Source of the DNA: Suillus spraguei
Lineage: Eukaryota; Basidiomycota; Agaricomycetes; Boletales; Suillaceae
NCBI GenBank assembly: GCA_016800925.1
Contig: JABCPU010000286.1
Coordinates: forward strand, 1-64,000
Reading direction: 5' to 3'
DNA length: 64,000 bases
The translations under genes were made by a program, and so were the position numbers. The notes under the pieces were generated by a model that was not told the DNA's origin, ran no database searches, and worked only from the letters and a program-made list of their open reading frames with translations. This document shows positions 43,829-53,466 of the stretch, one piece after another; within the stretch, counting starts at the first letter, position 1; every line of letters starts with the position of its first letter.

Positions 43829-45003
43829 TCAAGAACGACTCTCCAACTCAGCTATCTTAGCTTCATCAGCCCGACTCTTGGCTAGCAATCGGTCTATCTC
43901 TGCCTGATACTGCGAGAAGTCAATCTCACAACTATGACCATACTAGGGAAGAGCTCACCTGCTGTTCCTTCTCCTGTATTAGGGCTTCATCAGCCTGACT
44001 CTTGGCTAGCAATCGTTCTATTTCTGCCTGATACTCCCGCGACTGCAAGAAGTCAATTTCACAACTATGACCATACTAAGGAAGAGCTCACCTGCTGTTT
44101 TCGGACTTCCTCCTCTTGGGCTGCTTCAACTTCAATGCGCGACCATTCAGAGTTAAACTTCTCGCATACCGCCCCCACACTGTTCGGGTTATCTATCTTG
44201 ACCCCACGATAGCAAGAGCGCCCACTACCCCACGGCCCCTCAACACCACCTGAGAAGAGGCATTTTACAGCCTCCCAGACGGTCTCCGCAAACCAATAGC
44301 ACTGGTATTAGTACAGGTGGTATCGGGGCGCACTCTTGCTGACAGCTGACAGGAGTACCGCTATCTGTGTTGCCGCAGGGCCCTCAACCCCGGGTGCGGA
44401 GAAGTCGAGGGTACAAAGTCTTGAGTACGAGCGGAATTTTTTTTTAAGGTAGGTTCGGACGGCAGAATTCACATCTGGAATAGTGTAAACAATATCAGTG
44501 GCGGCGGGAGTTGAAGAAGCTGATGGAAAAATTATTCCAGATGTACGAGATGATGATGACCCATTGTTGTTATTCTGTAGGTCTGGGTTGTTGACCGTCC
44601 GGTCGACGATCAATACCGTGGTATGCGAGGCACTCGGCGAATAACAAAATTCGAGGAGAAGGAACTCGTGCTGTTTTTCACCGTTACATTTGCAATAGGT
44701 CATGGATTTTAGTCGACATCGCGACGGTAGATGGCTGCTGAAGATGATTGTTCTCCATGATGACACGTCATTCCGCATTTCTTGTGTGGTAAACAGACCG
44801 GGGACTGTGGGCCACGACTCGGACATGACTCGGAAAGGACGGAGGATTGCACTAAGGAGACCACGAACACTGAAGGGATACTTTAAGGCCATTACAGCAG
44901 CTAGTTGGCAAGGGTTTAGACACGATGTGGCGCAGCGCAGAATGTGAGAACGTTGCATGGCGCTTACTATAACATGAGGCTCAAGAAGGCTCAAATCCCA
45001 CAA
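43829..45003 (-). pseudogene. Uncharacterised basidiomycete family protein with one in-frame stop and duplicated exon
   Basis: Exon 1 (44092-45003, 304 codons from ATG 45003) contains HEFLLLEFCYSPSASHTTVL, IVDRTVNNPD, a Ser-rich linker, LCTLDFSAPGVEGPAATQIA, LLSAVSKSAPRYHLY-stop-YQ and CYWFAETVWEAVKCLF, then KFNSEWSRIEVEAAQEEEVR. From memory this order (EFLxxxF, VDRT, LCTLxF, LYxxQCYWxAxTVWE, charged coiled tail) is a frequent uncharacterised family in Agaricomycetes; no function is known. The TAA at 44308-44310 is in frame where a sense codon (probably GAA) is expected. The tail comprises two homologous small exons, 43959-44042 (SREYQAEIERLLAKSQADEA) and 43829-43909 (YQAEIDRLLAKSRADEAKIA). 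Each is preceded by a 49-nt intron of almost identical sequence (44043-44091 and 43910-43958). Apart from the stop everything is in frame, so decay is recent, or the stop is an error. Confidence 0.65.
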
Positions 45004-45778
45004 GCCTTCCCAATAACCGGTAGCACACCCCTCAGCCTGTGGTCAACCTGATCGATGTTTTTGTACTCAATGTAAATAAATTGTGTCTCATACCGTTTCG
45101 AATAAGGATAGAGTACTAAGGGTTCTGTGGAATGTAACGAAGCGGCGACTAAGTGTATACTGAATTCTAAAAAGGTGCCAGGAAGTCCGGAATGTCCCGG
45201 CTGATCTAGCTGAGCGGCTGCTTCCCCACATTAGTTTTTCCTTCGAACCACGACAACGATTTTCGTTGTCCATAGTTCTCCTCACTCGCTCGAACAATTT
45301 GTCTTTATACCCACATACCTCTCCCTACAGTTATCATTAGACCATATCCCCGACTCCCACTTAAGTGGCAAGAGGGTTTTGTTGGATCCAAATGTTCAGG
45401 CACCTATGCGTGGGAACCTAAAGTTAACGAGTAATAAATGAATGTGATAGCGATTCGAGTCTGCTTGCTGTGTCGTCTGACTCGTCTCTACAGGGAAGAA
45501 GTTGTACGTCTTTTCATTTCTCTTGGCGTCCTTATTTTATTGAATTGATCACCTTCACATTCAGAATGTCTGTGTTTCTCTCAAAACACTCCAGTACGTG
45601 TCCTCTAGTTCTCGATTAGGCTACAGATTGCCCAACAATATCCTATGATACTTTGTACTACAGTGTACGAAACACTTTTCCAGTAGCCCGAACTTGAAAA
45701 TGATGTATCTAGTCCTTGAAATTTGACCGCTTTGTACCGTTGAGTAGCGCAAATGCAATCTTTTGACTTGTAGATTAA
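45004..45778. other. No recognisable gene
   Basis: Upstream flank of the preceding minus-strand gene and left flank of the Harbinger element. It contains short frames only. Confidence 0.35.
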
Positions 45779-45841
45779 GGCCCTGTACGGACTGCGAAAT
45801 TGAAATTGAAATTGAAATTGAAAGAAAATACAAATTTGAAG
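45779..45841 (+). repeat. Harbinger left terminal inverted repeat
   Basis: It begins ggccctgtacggactgcg, passes through about 3.5 AAATTG units and ends in aaatttgaag. It pairs with 48687-48744; the two differ in the number of AAATTG units and at several bases at the extreme tip. Confidence 0.85.
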
Positions 45842-45864
45842 GTCATGTGATGGTATCACATGAC
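45842..45864. promoter_or_regulatory. Subterminal palindrome, left copy
   Basis: A perfect inverted repeat of 10-bp arms (gtcatgtgat / atcacatgac) is separated by ggt. The exact reverse complement recurs at the other end (48664-48686). It is a candidate binding site for the transposase or the Myb-like partner; this is inference. Confidence 0.7.
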
Positions 45865-45867
45865 TAG

Positions 45868-47190
45868 ATGGGAGAGGTTCCCATGATACCAAAGGTGCAG
45901 ATAAGCACCACCAGTATGTACCCTAACCAGCAGATTGCTCTTGCTCTCTGGCAGCATGAGAGGGAGCACCATCGTCGTCTGGTTGTAATTATAACTTGTG
46001 TTGTAACCCAGGTAGTATATATGTACAACCTCTTATTCTTATCTCCCACCACTCGTATCCCATACCACATGTCAGCATTAACTGGTCATGCATGGGTGTG
46101 TGAGCTCCTCACAGGCCACCCAGACAGGATCAAACACAACCTTGGCATCAGCTTAGAGGTATTCAATGCACTTACTAAAGTCCTCAAAGACAATGGATTC
46201 ACTCAGTCTCGCAATGGCGTGACAATAGAGGAGCAACTGGGTATATTTCTATATGCCTGTGTAACAGGACTCTCAACTCACCATCTTGGCAAATAATTCC
46301 AGCGTTCCTTGGATACCATCTCAAGGTAAGTCATGTATTATTTCCTTTATTTTTATTGCTTTAACTCTTGTTAGATATTTTTGGCATTTGCTTGTCTTTT
46401 TTGCAGATGATACTTTCTATAACGCTCAAGTTCAGCTGCCTATGGAGGACACGCCCATCTCTAACACAATAAAAAATGATCCACACTTTCACCACTTTCA
46501 AGACTGTATTGGGGCCATTGATGGCACCCACATTTGTGTGTACTCTGCACACGAAGACCACAATACAATGTGAAACAGGAAGGGATTCCTATCCCAAAAC
46601 TGTCTTTTTGTATGTGATTTTGACTTTCTGTTCATATACTCTCTTTGTGGGTGGGATGGTTCTGTTTCTGACACTGCACTTTGACATAACGCATGCCACC
46701 ATGACTTGCAGATCCCTGAAGGGGCTTACCTCCTCGCAGATGCTGGCTTTGGGTCATGCGACACATTGTTGATACCATATTGCAGCGTCTGCTATCACCT
46801 CAAGGAATGGCGTCAAGCAAACATTGTGTGAGTTCATTTTTATCTCTGTGCAGCTCAATGTATCTGACACTCTCATGTAGGCCCCAAAACCCCAAAGAAT
46901 TATTCAATCATCAACATGCTTGTCTGCGCAACATAGTCGAGCACATTTTCGGTGTTTTGAAGCGCCAGTGGCATATTCTACAGTTACCGCCAGGGTACAA
47001 CATGGATATCCAAGCATGTATTCCTTCAGCACTGTGTGCTCTGCAAAATTTTATTTGTAGATATGATTCTTCTATTTTTGATATTGAGTATGATGAAGAT
47101 CTGTTTGGTGGTGATGGCGGTGATGGTATTGGAGAGCTAGCTGAAGGCCCTGTTAAATGGGAAGAGCAGCAGAGGGCAGAGGAATATTGA
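45868..47190 (+). pseudogene. Harbinger (HARBI1-like) DDE transposase, with premature stops
   Basis: The IS5-like DDE_Tnp_4 transposase cuts and pastes the element. The N-terminal part has HAWVCELLTGHPDRIKHNLG, VFNALTKVLKDNGF and VTIEEQLGIFLYACVTGLST. It is followed by HHLGK, a TAA, then FQRSLDTIS before an intron with donor gtaagt at about 46326 and acceptor near 46406. The catalytic domain shows IGAIDGTHICVYSAHEDHNT (first Asp), a TGA, GFLSQNCLFVCDFDF, GWDGSVSDTAL, a TGA, EGAYLLADAGFGSCDTLLIP (second Asp) and, after an intron ending about 46879, LRNIVEHIFGVLKRQWHILQ (Glu). All three catalytic residues are present. Three nonsense codons lie where HLGE(Q/R)F, HNT.RNRKG and SDTA... are expected. 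An acidic C-terminal tail ends in EEQQRAEEY. Confidence 0.88.
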
Positions 47191-47388
47191 GATGAGATTG
47201 CCAGTGCAATGTGGGATGATTATTCTTTGGCACTGTACAGTATGAATTCTATTGACCAGGTACAGGAAGGCCACAGCGTACATGTTCAGCGCAATAATCA
47301 ATAGCGCCAAGACAAGATATAATTGTGCAAAAAATCTAAGTACAAGTACAAGAGGCAGAACTCTGATTGCACACTTTGTATGGATTAT

Positions 47389-48596
47389 CTATAGATCTAC
47401 AGACATGTCACCTCTGCCCCTGTGGATCTCCTTAAGCCTTCTGTCCAAGAAGCCAGCCCTGAGGTCAACATCATGCATGTATATATACATCTCCGCTTCA
47501 TGCTCATTGTGCAAGATATAGTCGAGGAAGTCTAACTTGTTGTTCTGTGACAAGTCAGGGAGCTGATGGACAATGTCAGTTGCTTGTGCTAGGGCGGAGG
47601 GGGGGCACTGAGATTGCGAGCTGATCAGTAGGGCAAATGAAGGTGGTAAGGCAGTGGTTTCAGTCATACTCTTACTGATATCACCAACATAACCTGCAAG
47701 CTTTGACATTGCAGCACTGCCCTCCTGCTGTGCTTGCACGCTTGTGGATGGAGCACATGGTTTTTTCTGCCACCCCTCAGTGCTACTGAGTGTGCTGAAT
47801 TTGCACTTTCCATGGCTAGCACTAGTCATTATTAACCCACCGGGGTTAGTGGAGGTAATGAAGGAATTAGGAGAGTGGGGCATTGGAAGAAATTACAATC
47901 TCATTGGAAGCAGCGTTGAGTGAGCTGAGGTTCATTGAGGATGAAGCAGGAGGTGGTGGAGGAAGCATGGAACCACTGGAGGAAGGTGCAGTTGAGGAAG
48001 CAGCAGGAGTTTTCTTCCTTCGATGGACATGGCTGCCTTTTTCTCCACCCCCATTTCCATTGGGCCACATGCTCTTGATTTTCGAGAAGTGGATGAACCC
48101 TTTGTTGTGAAAGGGGGAAATGGCAGGATGGGCCTTGCATTAGAAATTAGTTAGCAATGATATGAGAGCGCTTGGGAGCACTCACCTTAACAAGATCCTC
48201 CCACACATGCTGTGACTCAGGCAAAATTCCTGCACCATCCTTATCACTCCAGGTAAGGCCTGAACCATTCTTGATGCAGACCACATTAGTATATGTAGTC
48301 TTCAGGTTGCTCCATTTATTTTTGCAGGAGTTTGGAGTCTTGTCAGAACGAGTTTTCTTCTGTTCTTCAGTGCTGTTTGAGTTGACATAGACAGCGGCTT
48401 GATTGAATGTGGACTTGCTGAAGTTCAGGCCATCTCCAGCGGTAGAAACTTGGGTAGAGAGGAAGTTGAGTAAGAGTGTCTCCTCATATTCCCTCCAGTG
48501 TACTGATTGCTGTGTTTTGGATGATGATGGCTGTACATTGACAGACCCTTGAGACCAGAGAGAGTGAGTAGAAGCCTGGGAATTGTGATCAGGCAT
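47389..48596 (-). pseudogene. Myb/SANT-like DNA-binding partner protein of the Harbinger element
   Basis: Exon 1 (about 48181-48596) encodes a Myb/SANT-like domain (Myb_DNA-bind_3 type): HWREYEETLLLNFLSTQ, FSKSTFNQAAVYVNS, CKNKWSNLKTTYTNVVCIKN then GSGLTWSDKDGAG and VWEDLVK. After a 50-nt intron, exon 2 gives a linker HPAISPFHNKGFIHFSKIK with a basic patch and Ser/Pro-rich sequence. Near 47880 a one-base frame change is needed to continue from SSNAPLS to NSFITSTNPGG and a helical C-terminus FLDYILHNEHEAEMYIYMHD ending 47389. In characterised Harbinger elements this protein helps bring the transposase to DNA and to the nucleus; the same job is inferred here. It converges with the transposase gene. 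Confidence 0.8.
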
Positions 48597-48663
48597 AGTG
48601 ATGGTAGAATGACACTTTGATCTTGCTTTGATCGATGTTTAGATACCCAGGATCACCCATCTG

Positions 48664-48686
48664 GTCATGTGATACCATCACATGAC
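48664..48686. promoter_or_regulatory. Subterminal palindrome, right copy
   Basis: gtcatgtgat, acc, atcacatgac: the same 23-base palindrome as at 45842-45864, in mirrored orientation and perfectly conserved although the adjacent terminal repeats have diverged. Confidence 0.7.
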
Positions 48687-48744
48687 CTTCAAATTTATAT
48701 TTTCTTTCAATTTCAATTTCAATTCTGCAGTCCGTATAGGCTAC
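48687..48744 (-). repeat. Harbinger right terminal inverted repeat
   Basis: It contains cttcaaatttatattttctt, about 2.5 CAATTT units and gcagtccgtataggctacc at the tip. It is complementary to the left end, with differences in the outer six to eight bases. Confidence 0.8.
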
Positions 48745-49685
48745 CTCATTACATTTTTGGGAATTGAGGGGTTGAACAAAATTTGAAACATGTTGTAAGA
48801 AATGGTATTTCTGGGTAACTGGCCAGGTATACAAGCAAGCAGATGGTAAATATTATCTACAGAAGCCTTTGGCTTGCAGTCTCAGTGTCCAGTGCAGCCA
48901 AAATCTCTGTCACAAGCCCAACATGATGGTGGGAATGGTACTTCTTAACTGTGAAGGCTGCTTGTCATGCATCGACTCCATCGAGTCCTTTACTGTTCAA
49001 ACTTCAGTGTTGCCATTAGTGAATTGATATTGTAGACATGCGAACTGTAGAACAATATAACTTTGCTCTTGCTGGCTATGATCATTTATACTGTCAAAAT
49101 TTCGAGTTGTAGATACACAGCCATAAATGCCTGCAAATTCAGGGTAATATGAACAATGTATGACAATATCATGATATTACTACAATTTCATATGGAGAGG
49201 CATGATAGTACACTGGTGACAATCATTTTGAGCATTGGCATTTTGTCTTACTTTGCTTTGCATTATGACCTCATCCAAGACATTCTCATGGGAGGTGTCT
49301 TGAGCACTTGTTAATGAATGTAGAATAGTGTGGGACTTCCTAACCAAGTTGTGACCTACAGCAATGAAGACCAACACACAACACCAGCGCACTCCCCTCA
49401 TCCCTCTCATATGCTCTCATTTTTTCTTCTATCTGTTTGGAATTACAAATTCATTCAAGACTTTCCTATGGGAGGTATCTTTCCCAGTCTTCAGCCAGTT
49501 TCAACCATTCCCCTCGCTGTATGTCACTAACAACATTATTGAACTCTTCTTATGCTGCTTTTTGTCTATCTCATTCTACAATTGCAAGGTGTAATTTTAC
49601 TGTCAACAAAGTACTTAGAAGACTTGTTACATTAGAATCATAGAATGGCATATGACACTTAATTACCTAGACTGATGTATTTGCG
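48745..49685. other. No recognisable gene
   Basis: Right flank of the Harbinger element up to the KDZ fragment. Frames at 49330-49643 overlap on the plus strand and show no domain. Confidence 0.35.
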
Positions 49686-50290
49686 TCAATTATGATGGCC
49701 AAAGTGGTCATCAAGTGTGTTGTGTTGTGAGCCCAGGCCCATCTCCTTTGTGCTGTTGGCCACATGAATCATCTCTGACCAATTATGCTCTATGCCTTCA
49801 CCATCTGTATGGCCAACACTGGGCATTAAGTTGAGAGAATGGGGAGTAGCGCACTTGATGTTGTGTGCAGGACAATGAAATTTAGGAATGCCAAAAATAA
49901 ACGCTAACATTGCAGTAGTCAACAGCACTTGGAGATGTTCAGGTATTTCTGCCATCCTCTTCAACAAGTTTAACTTCCATTGACAGGCAATATCATAAGA
50001 GATGATGACTGTAAGCACAAGGAGAGGAGCTAGGCTAGAGAAAAATATATAGTCCATATTGCAATATCTGGTATTAGAGTTAGTTCAAGGATGAAACAGA
50101 TTTATTTCAGGCATACCATTCACTCTTTTGTAAATCACCTGCACCATTAGGACAAACAAACTCATGACGAGCACAAATGCAGAGGCCCACACCTGTTGCT
50201 TGAAGATTGCTCAAAAATTTCATTTCTGCATGAGTCAAAAATTTGAATCCACTGCATGAACTGATCTCCACACTTGATTAGCAATAATGA
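49686..50290 (-). pseudogene. KDZ (Kyakuja-Dileera-Zisupton) transposase fragment
   Basis: The minus strand reads CSGFKFLTHAEMKFLSNLQ, ATGVGLCICARHEFVCPNGA and GDLQKSEWYA. After a probable intron (about 50058-50110) come NMDYIFFSSLAPLL, SYDIACQWKLNLLKRM, FHCPAHNIKCATPHSLNL and GHTDGEGIEHNWSEMIHVAN, then STKEMGLGSQHNTLDDHFGH. These are hallmark segments of the KDZ family, which is abundant in mushrooms. The N-terminal zinc region and the C-terminal third are missing. LTR1 copy B begins about 75 bases upstream of it. Confidence 0.88.
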
Positions 50291-50366
50291 ATGTATATCA
50301 TTGGAGAAACACTCACGTCTTCCTGACTCTTGTACTCTTCATTGGGAATAAAATAAGCCAGTCCAG

Positions 50367-51226
50367 TGAAATGAAGAAACTACTGCTGGCCTAAGTATAA
50401 GCACAACAATAATCCTACTGAAGGTGCAAGTGAGATGTTTGACCCAAGAGGACTGTGATAGAAGCAATTCCTTCTAAGTTAGTGTGAAGGAAACACAAGA
50501 ACTAATATAGAAATGAAGACTTCGACTTCTGAAGTTAGTGGCGGCTGTGGTATGTCAGCGGTACTAGTGTGATGCCAGCAGTACTAGTGCAGTAAGAGTA
50601 GCTGTAGCAGTTAGCTAGCGAGAGCAAGAACAAAAGAAACTCCTGTGAAACGAATATAATGTTACTACCCATGGTGCGGTAGCGGTAGTGGTTACAGCGG
50701 CTCCATACAAGTGAAGTAGGCGACAAAAGAGGCGGTGAAAGAAGTAGCAACCCAGTGAGGTCACTGGCCGCAGTCCGGTTATGAGTAGCGAAGTCAAAAG
50801 TTGCATGGTACTTCGAGTGGTTAAGTTACTGGCGGTTAAATCAATGAGCGACATTCAAATGGAGAAAGGTTCAAAGGCAAATAGATTCAACTAGCGAGTG
50901 TTCTGATACTAAGTCCAAGTGAAGGGATGTAACAGGAAGTAACAGTGACGGTATGTATGATGAGATGAGTCCTTTTAACATATTCAAGCGCATACAAGAT
51001 TATTAGGCAAGTCCGGTAGCGAGAAAGAAAATAAACAGGGTATTAGTTAAGAGGTGCACAGCATGCAGTGGCCGCTTGAGACATAAGGTAAATCCTGCTG
51101 TAGTTTTAGTAACGGCGGAAGTGAAGTAACTACGCACAAATGGATTCTAGACGGAGTTGGATGGGACATGAGGGCATCAGCGCAAGGATCCAGTAAGGGT
51201 CCACAGAAGAAGTATGGTTCCGCTGT
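50367..51226 (-). mobile_element. LTR1, copy B, truncated
   Basis: Sense is on the minus strand. The 3' end (complement of tgaaatgaagaaactactgc) is intact. The sequence matches 17845-18806 closely up to ggttccgc at 51225, where the last about 95 bases of the family (the 5' tip tgtagcgag...) are replaced by the start of LTR2. It is a deletion-type junction. Confidence 0.8.
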
Positions 51227-51270
51227 AATGAACATATTGGTGCTGGCCTCGAAACCCTACCTTTTAGCAC
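51226..51270 (+). repeat. LTR2 5' tip fragment at an LTR1/Gypsy junction
   Basis: tgtaatgaacatattggtgc and the following cgaaaccctacctttta match the first about 45 bases of LTR2 (compare 55106). It lies between truncated LTR1 copy B and the truncated C-terminus of the Gypsy integrase, so it marks two adjacent breakpoints. Confidence 0.7.
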
Positions 51271-52480
51271 ATGACCAACGATGGCTTCAATCTCATGTTC
51301 TTCTTCGCCATCTATGATATCAGGGGGTTGTTTGACGTAATTAGGTCCATGAGTATCATTTTCTTTATATGGTGAGAGTAGTGTGGCATGGAAGACAGTG
51401 TGGATACACCATTGTGCAGGCAGAGCAAGTTTATAAGTGATGGGTGATAAGACGTCGATGATAGTAAAAGGTCCTTTGCATTTTGGTGTGAGTTTCTGAT
51501 TAGGATATCCTAGATGAAGGTTCTTGGCCTCTAGCCAAACCTTGTCACCTTTAGTAAACTGTATGAATTTTGATGTGATTTGTTGATGCATAGTATTACG
51601 AGAGAGTTCATGAGTGGCTAGAGCTTCATCATGTGCTTTGTTTAGGATAAGAGGCATTGTTCGATATTAGGAATGTTGGATTTAGGATGTGAGTCGGGAA
51701 GATGTTTTGAGTGGTAAACCATCATGAGGTAGAATGGGGAGGTACCACGTGCTGAATGATGACAAGAATTATGGATGAATTCAGCAAGGGGAAGCATTGT
51801 GGCCCAACTTGTTTGGTCATTGGCACAAAAGATCTGAAGATAAACCTCGAGTTCTTGATTAACTCATTCGGTTTCTCCATCACTTTGGGGATGGAAGGCA
51901 GTGGAAAGGAAATTCTCATATCTGAGGAGTTTTCCAAGTTCGATCTGGAATCAAGATGTGAATTGGAGTCTGTGGTCAGAGATAATCTTATTGTAAAGTC
52001 TGTATTTAGAGAAAACTTTGGAAAAGAAGATGTTGGCAACACCTTTAGTGTCTATCGTTTTAAGACAAGGTGTGAAAACTACCCCCTTCGAAAGTCCATG
52101 GTCAACCACGACCATAATACTGTCAAAGCCATTGGAGAGGGGTAAGTTGGTGATAAGATCAACTGAGCAGTGAGTGAAGGGTTTATTGAATATGGGAGGG
52201 GGAATAGGAAAGAGTGGTGGGGGAGATGGGTGCATGTTTACTTTATTCTGTTGGCAGATGCAACAGCTGTCTACAAAGTTCTTGACAAACATAGCCAGAC
52301 CTGGCCACCAATAGTCTTGCAAAAGTAATTCCTGGGTTTGTATCATTCAGGATGTCCTGCGGTAGGGGAGTCATGATGAAGGGAAGTAAGTTTGCGACAT
52401 AAGTCACCTGGTGGTACATAAGTAAGATCTTTATATGTAAGGATTCCATCACTCAATTTCCAGTCAGAAAGAGCGGATCG
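51270..52480 (-). pseudogene. Gypsy-2 integrase region
   Basis: Read on minus: DGILTYKDLTYVPP, then LHHDSPTAGHP and VDSCCICQQNKVN (HHCC zinc-binding domain, with a frame change near 52346). FNKPFTHCSVDLITNLPLSN (first catalytic Asp), NKIISDHRLQFTS (second Asp region; many relatives have SDRGxQF) and, after frame breaks, the catalytic Glu region follow. Then come AHDEALATHELSRN, KFIQFTKGDKVWLEAKNLHL and GPFTIIDVLSPITYKLALPA (GPY/F module). The protein breaks at EHEIEAIVGH, where the chromodomain-like end should begin. Upstream it is cut by LTR1 copy C. Confidence 0.85.
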
Positions 52481-52481
52481 G

Positions 52482-53444
52482 TGTAGCGAGAAAAGTCACG
52501 CTGACCATCAAAACCCCGTTTTCAACAAGTGTCTCGTTAACGTCTGCAGCGGCAACCGAAGGATTTCCTTATAGCGACGAAATAGCTCTTTTGCTCCACT
52601 AACATGGAACTGTCCTTCTTCTGCAAACCCTTACCGGATCCTCATGCTGATGCCCTCATGTCCCATCCTATTCTGTCTAGAATCCATGGGTGTGTAGTTA
52701 CCTCGCTTCCGCCATTACTAAACCTACAGCAGGATTTACCTTATATCTCAAGGGGCCACTGCACGCTGTGCGCCTCATAATTAAGTACCCCGTTTATTTT
52801 CTATCTCGCTACTGGACTCGCATAGCTATGTTGTACGCACTCATATATGTTAAAAAGGACTGAACATACATACCATTACTTTTACTTCCCTTTACATCCC
52901 TTCTCTAGGACTTAGTATCTGAAACGCTCACTAGTCGCAATCCATTTGCATTTGAATTCTTCTCCGTTCAAACTTCACTCATTGATTCAACTGCCGGTAA
53001 CTTTACCGCTCGAACTACCGTGCGACTTTCGACTTCGCTACTCGTAACCGGACCGCAGCCAGTGATCTCGCTGGGTCGCTTCCTCTCTCATCTGCATTCC
53101 CACTCATATGGAAGTTGCTGCTACCACTACCACACCGCCGGTAGTTATAACATTTTTGTCTCGCCCAAGTAACTTTGTTCCTGCTCTTGCTAGCTAACCG
53201 TTGCAGCTATCGTTACCGCGCGCGTACCGCTGACACCGCACTAGTACCGCCAATATACCGTTACTGCCGCTAACCTCGGAAATCGGAATCCTCGTTGCCA
53301 TTTTAGTACTTCATTATTTCCTTTGCACTAACTTAGAAGGAATTGCTTCTATCTGCAGTCCTCTTGGGTCGAACATCTCACTCGCACCTTTAGTAGGATT
53401 AACGCTGCGCTTATACTTAGGCCAGTGCTAGTTTCTTCGTTTCA
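52482..53444 (+). mobile_element. LTR1, copy C: 5' LTR of Gypsy-1
   Basis: It runs tgtagcgagaaaagtcacgc to gctagtttcttcgtttca, about 963 bp, TG...CA. It is the only LTR1 copy followed by internal element sequence (primer-binding site and gag), which fixes the sense direction of the family. It sits next to the Gypsy-2 integrase at WKLSDG, so Gypsy-1 inserted into Gypsy-2 or the two were joined by deletion. Confidence 0.85.
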
Positions 53445-53446
53445 AT

Positions 53447-53464
53447 TGGAGCCCACCGCGAGGG
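53447..53464 (+). other. Candidate tRNA primer-binding site of Gypsy-1
   Basis: tggagcccaccgcgaggg starts two bases after the LTR end with TGG, the complement of the CCA tRNA terminus, as expected for a minus-strand primer-binding site. The matching tRNA was not determined. Confidence 0.5.
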
Positions 53465-53466
53465 GA

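Larger units (their letters stand above)
45779..48744. mobile_element. PIF/Harbinger DNA transposon, nearly complete
   Basis: About 2.97 kb are bounded by inverted repeats. The left end ggccctgtacggactgcg faces a right end whose complement is ggtagcctatacggactgca; both continue into AAATTG repeats, aaagaaaatacaaatttgaa and a shared palindrome. Inside are a plus-strand DDE transposase (about 45868-47190) and a convergent minus-strand Myb/SANT-like gene (47389-48596), the two-gene plan of autonomous PIF/Harbinger elements. The left flank has TAA next to the end, while the right flank (tca, tta close by) does not give an unambiguous three-base target duplication. Nonsense codons in the transposase and a frame change in the Myb gene indicate a recently inactivated copy. 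Confidence 0.88.

Noticed and set aside
49330..49643. Overlapping plus-strand frames as a small secreted protein
   Set aside because: Three frames are open in the same AT-poor patch, none has a convincing signal peptide or splice structure.
51756..52145. 129-codon plus-strand frame
   Set aside because: It is antisense to the Gypsy-2 integrase, which has clear domain motifs.
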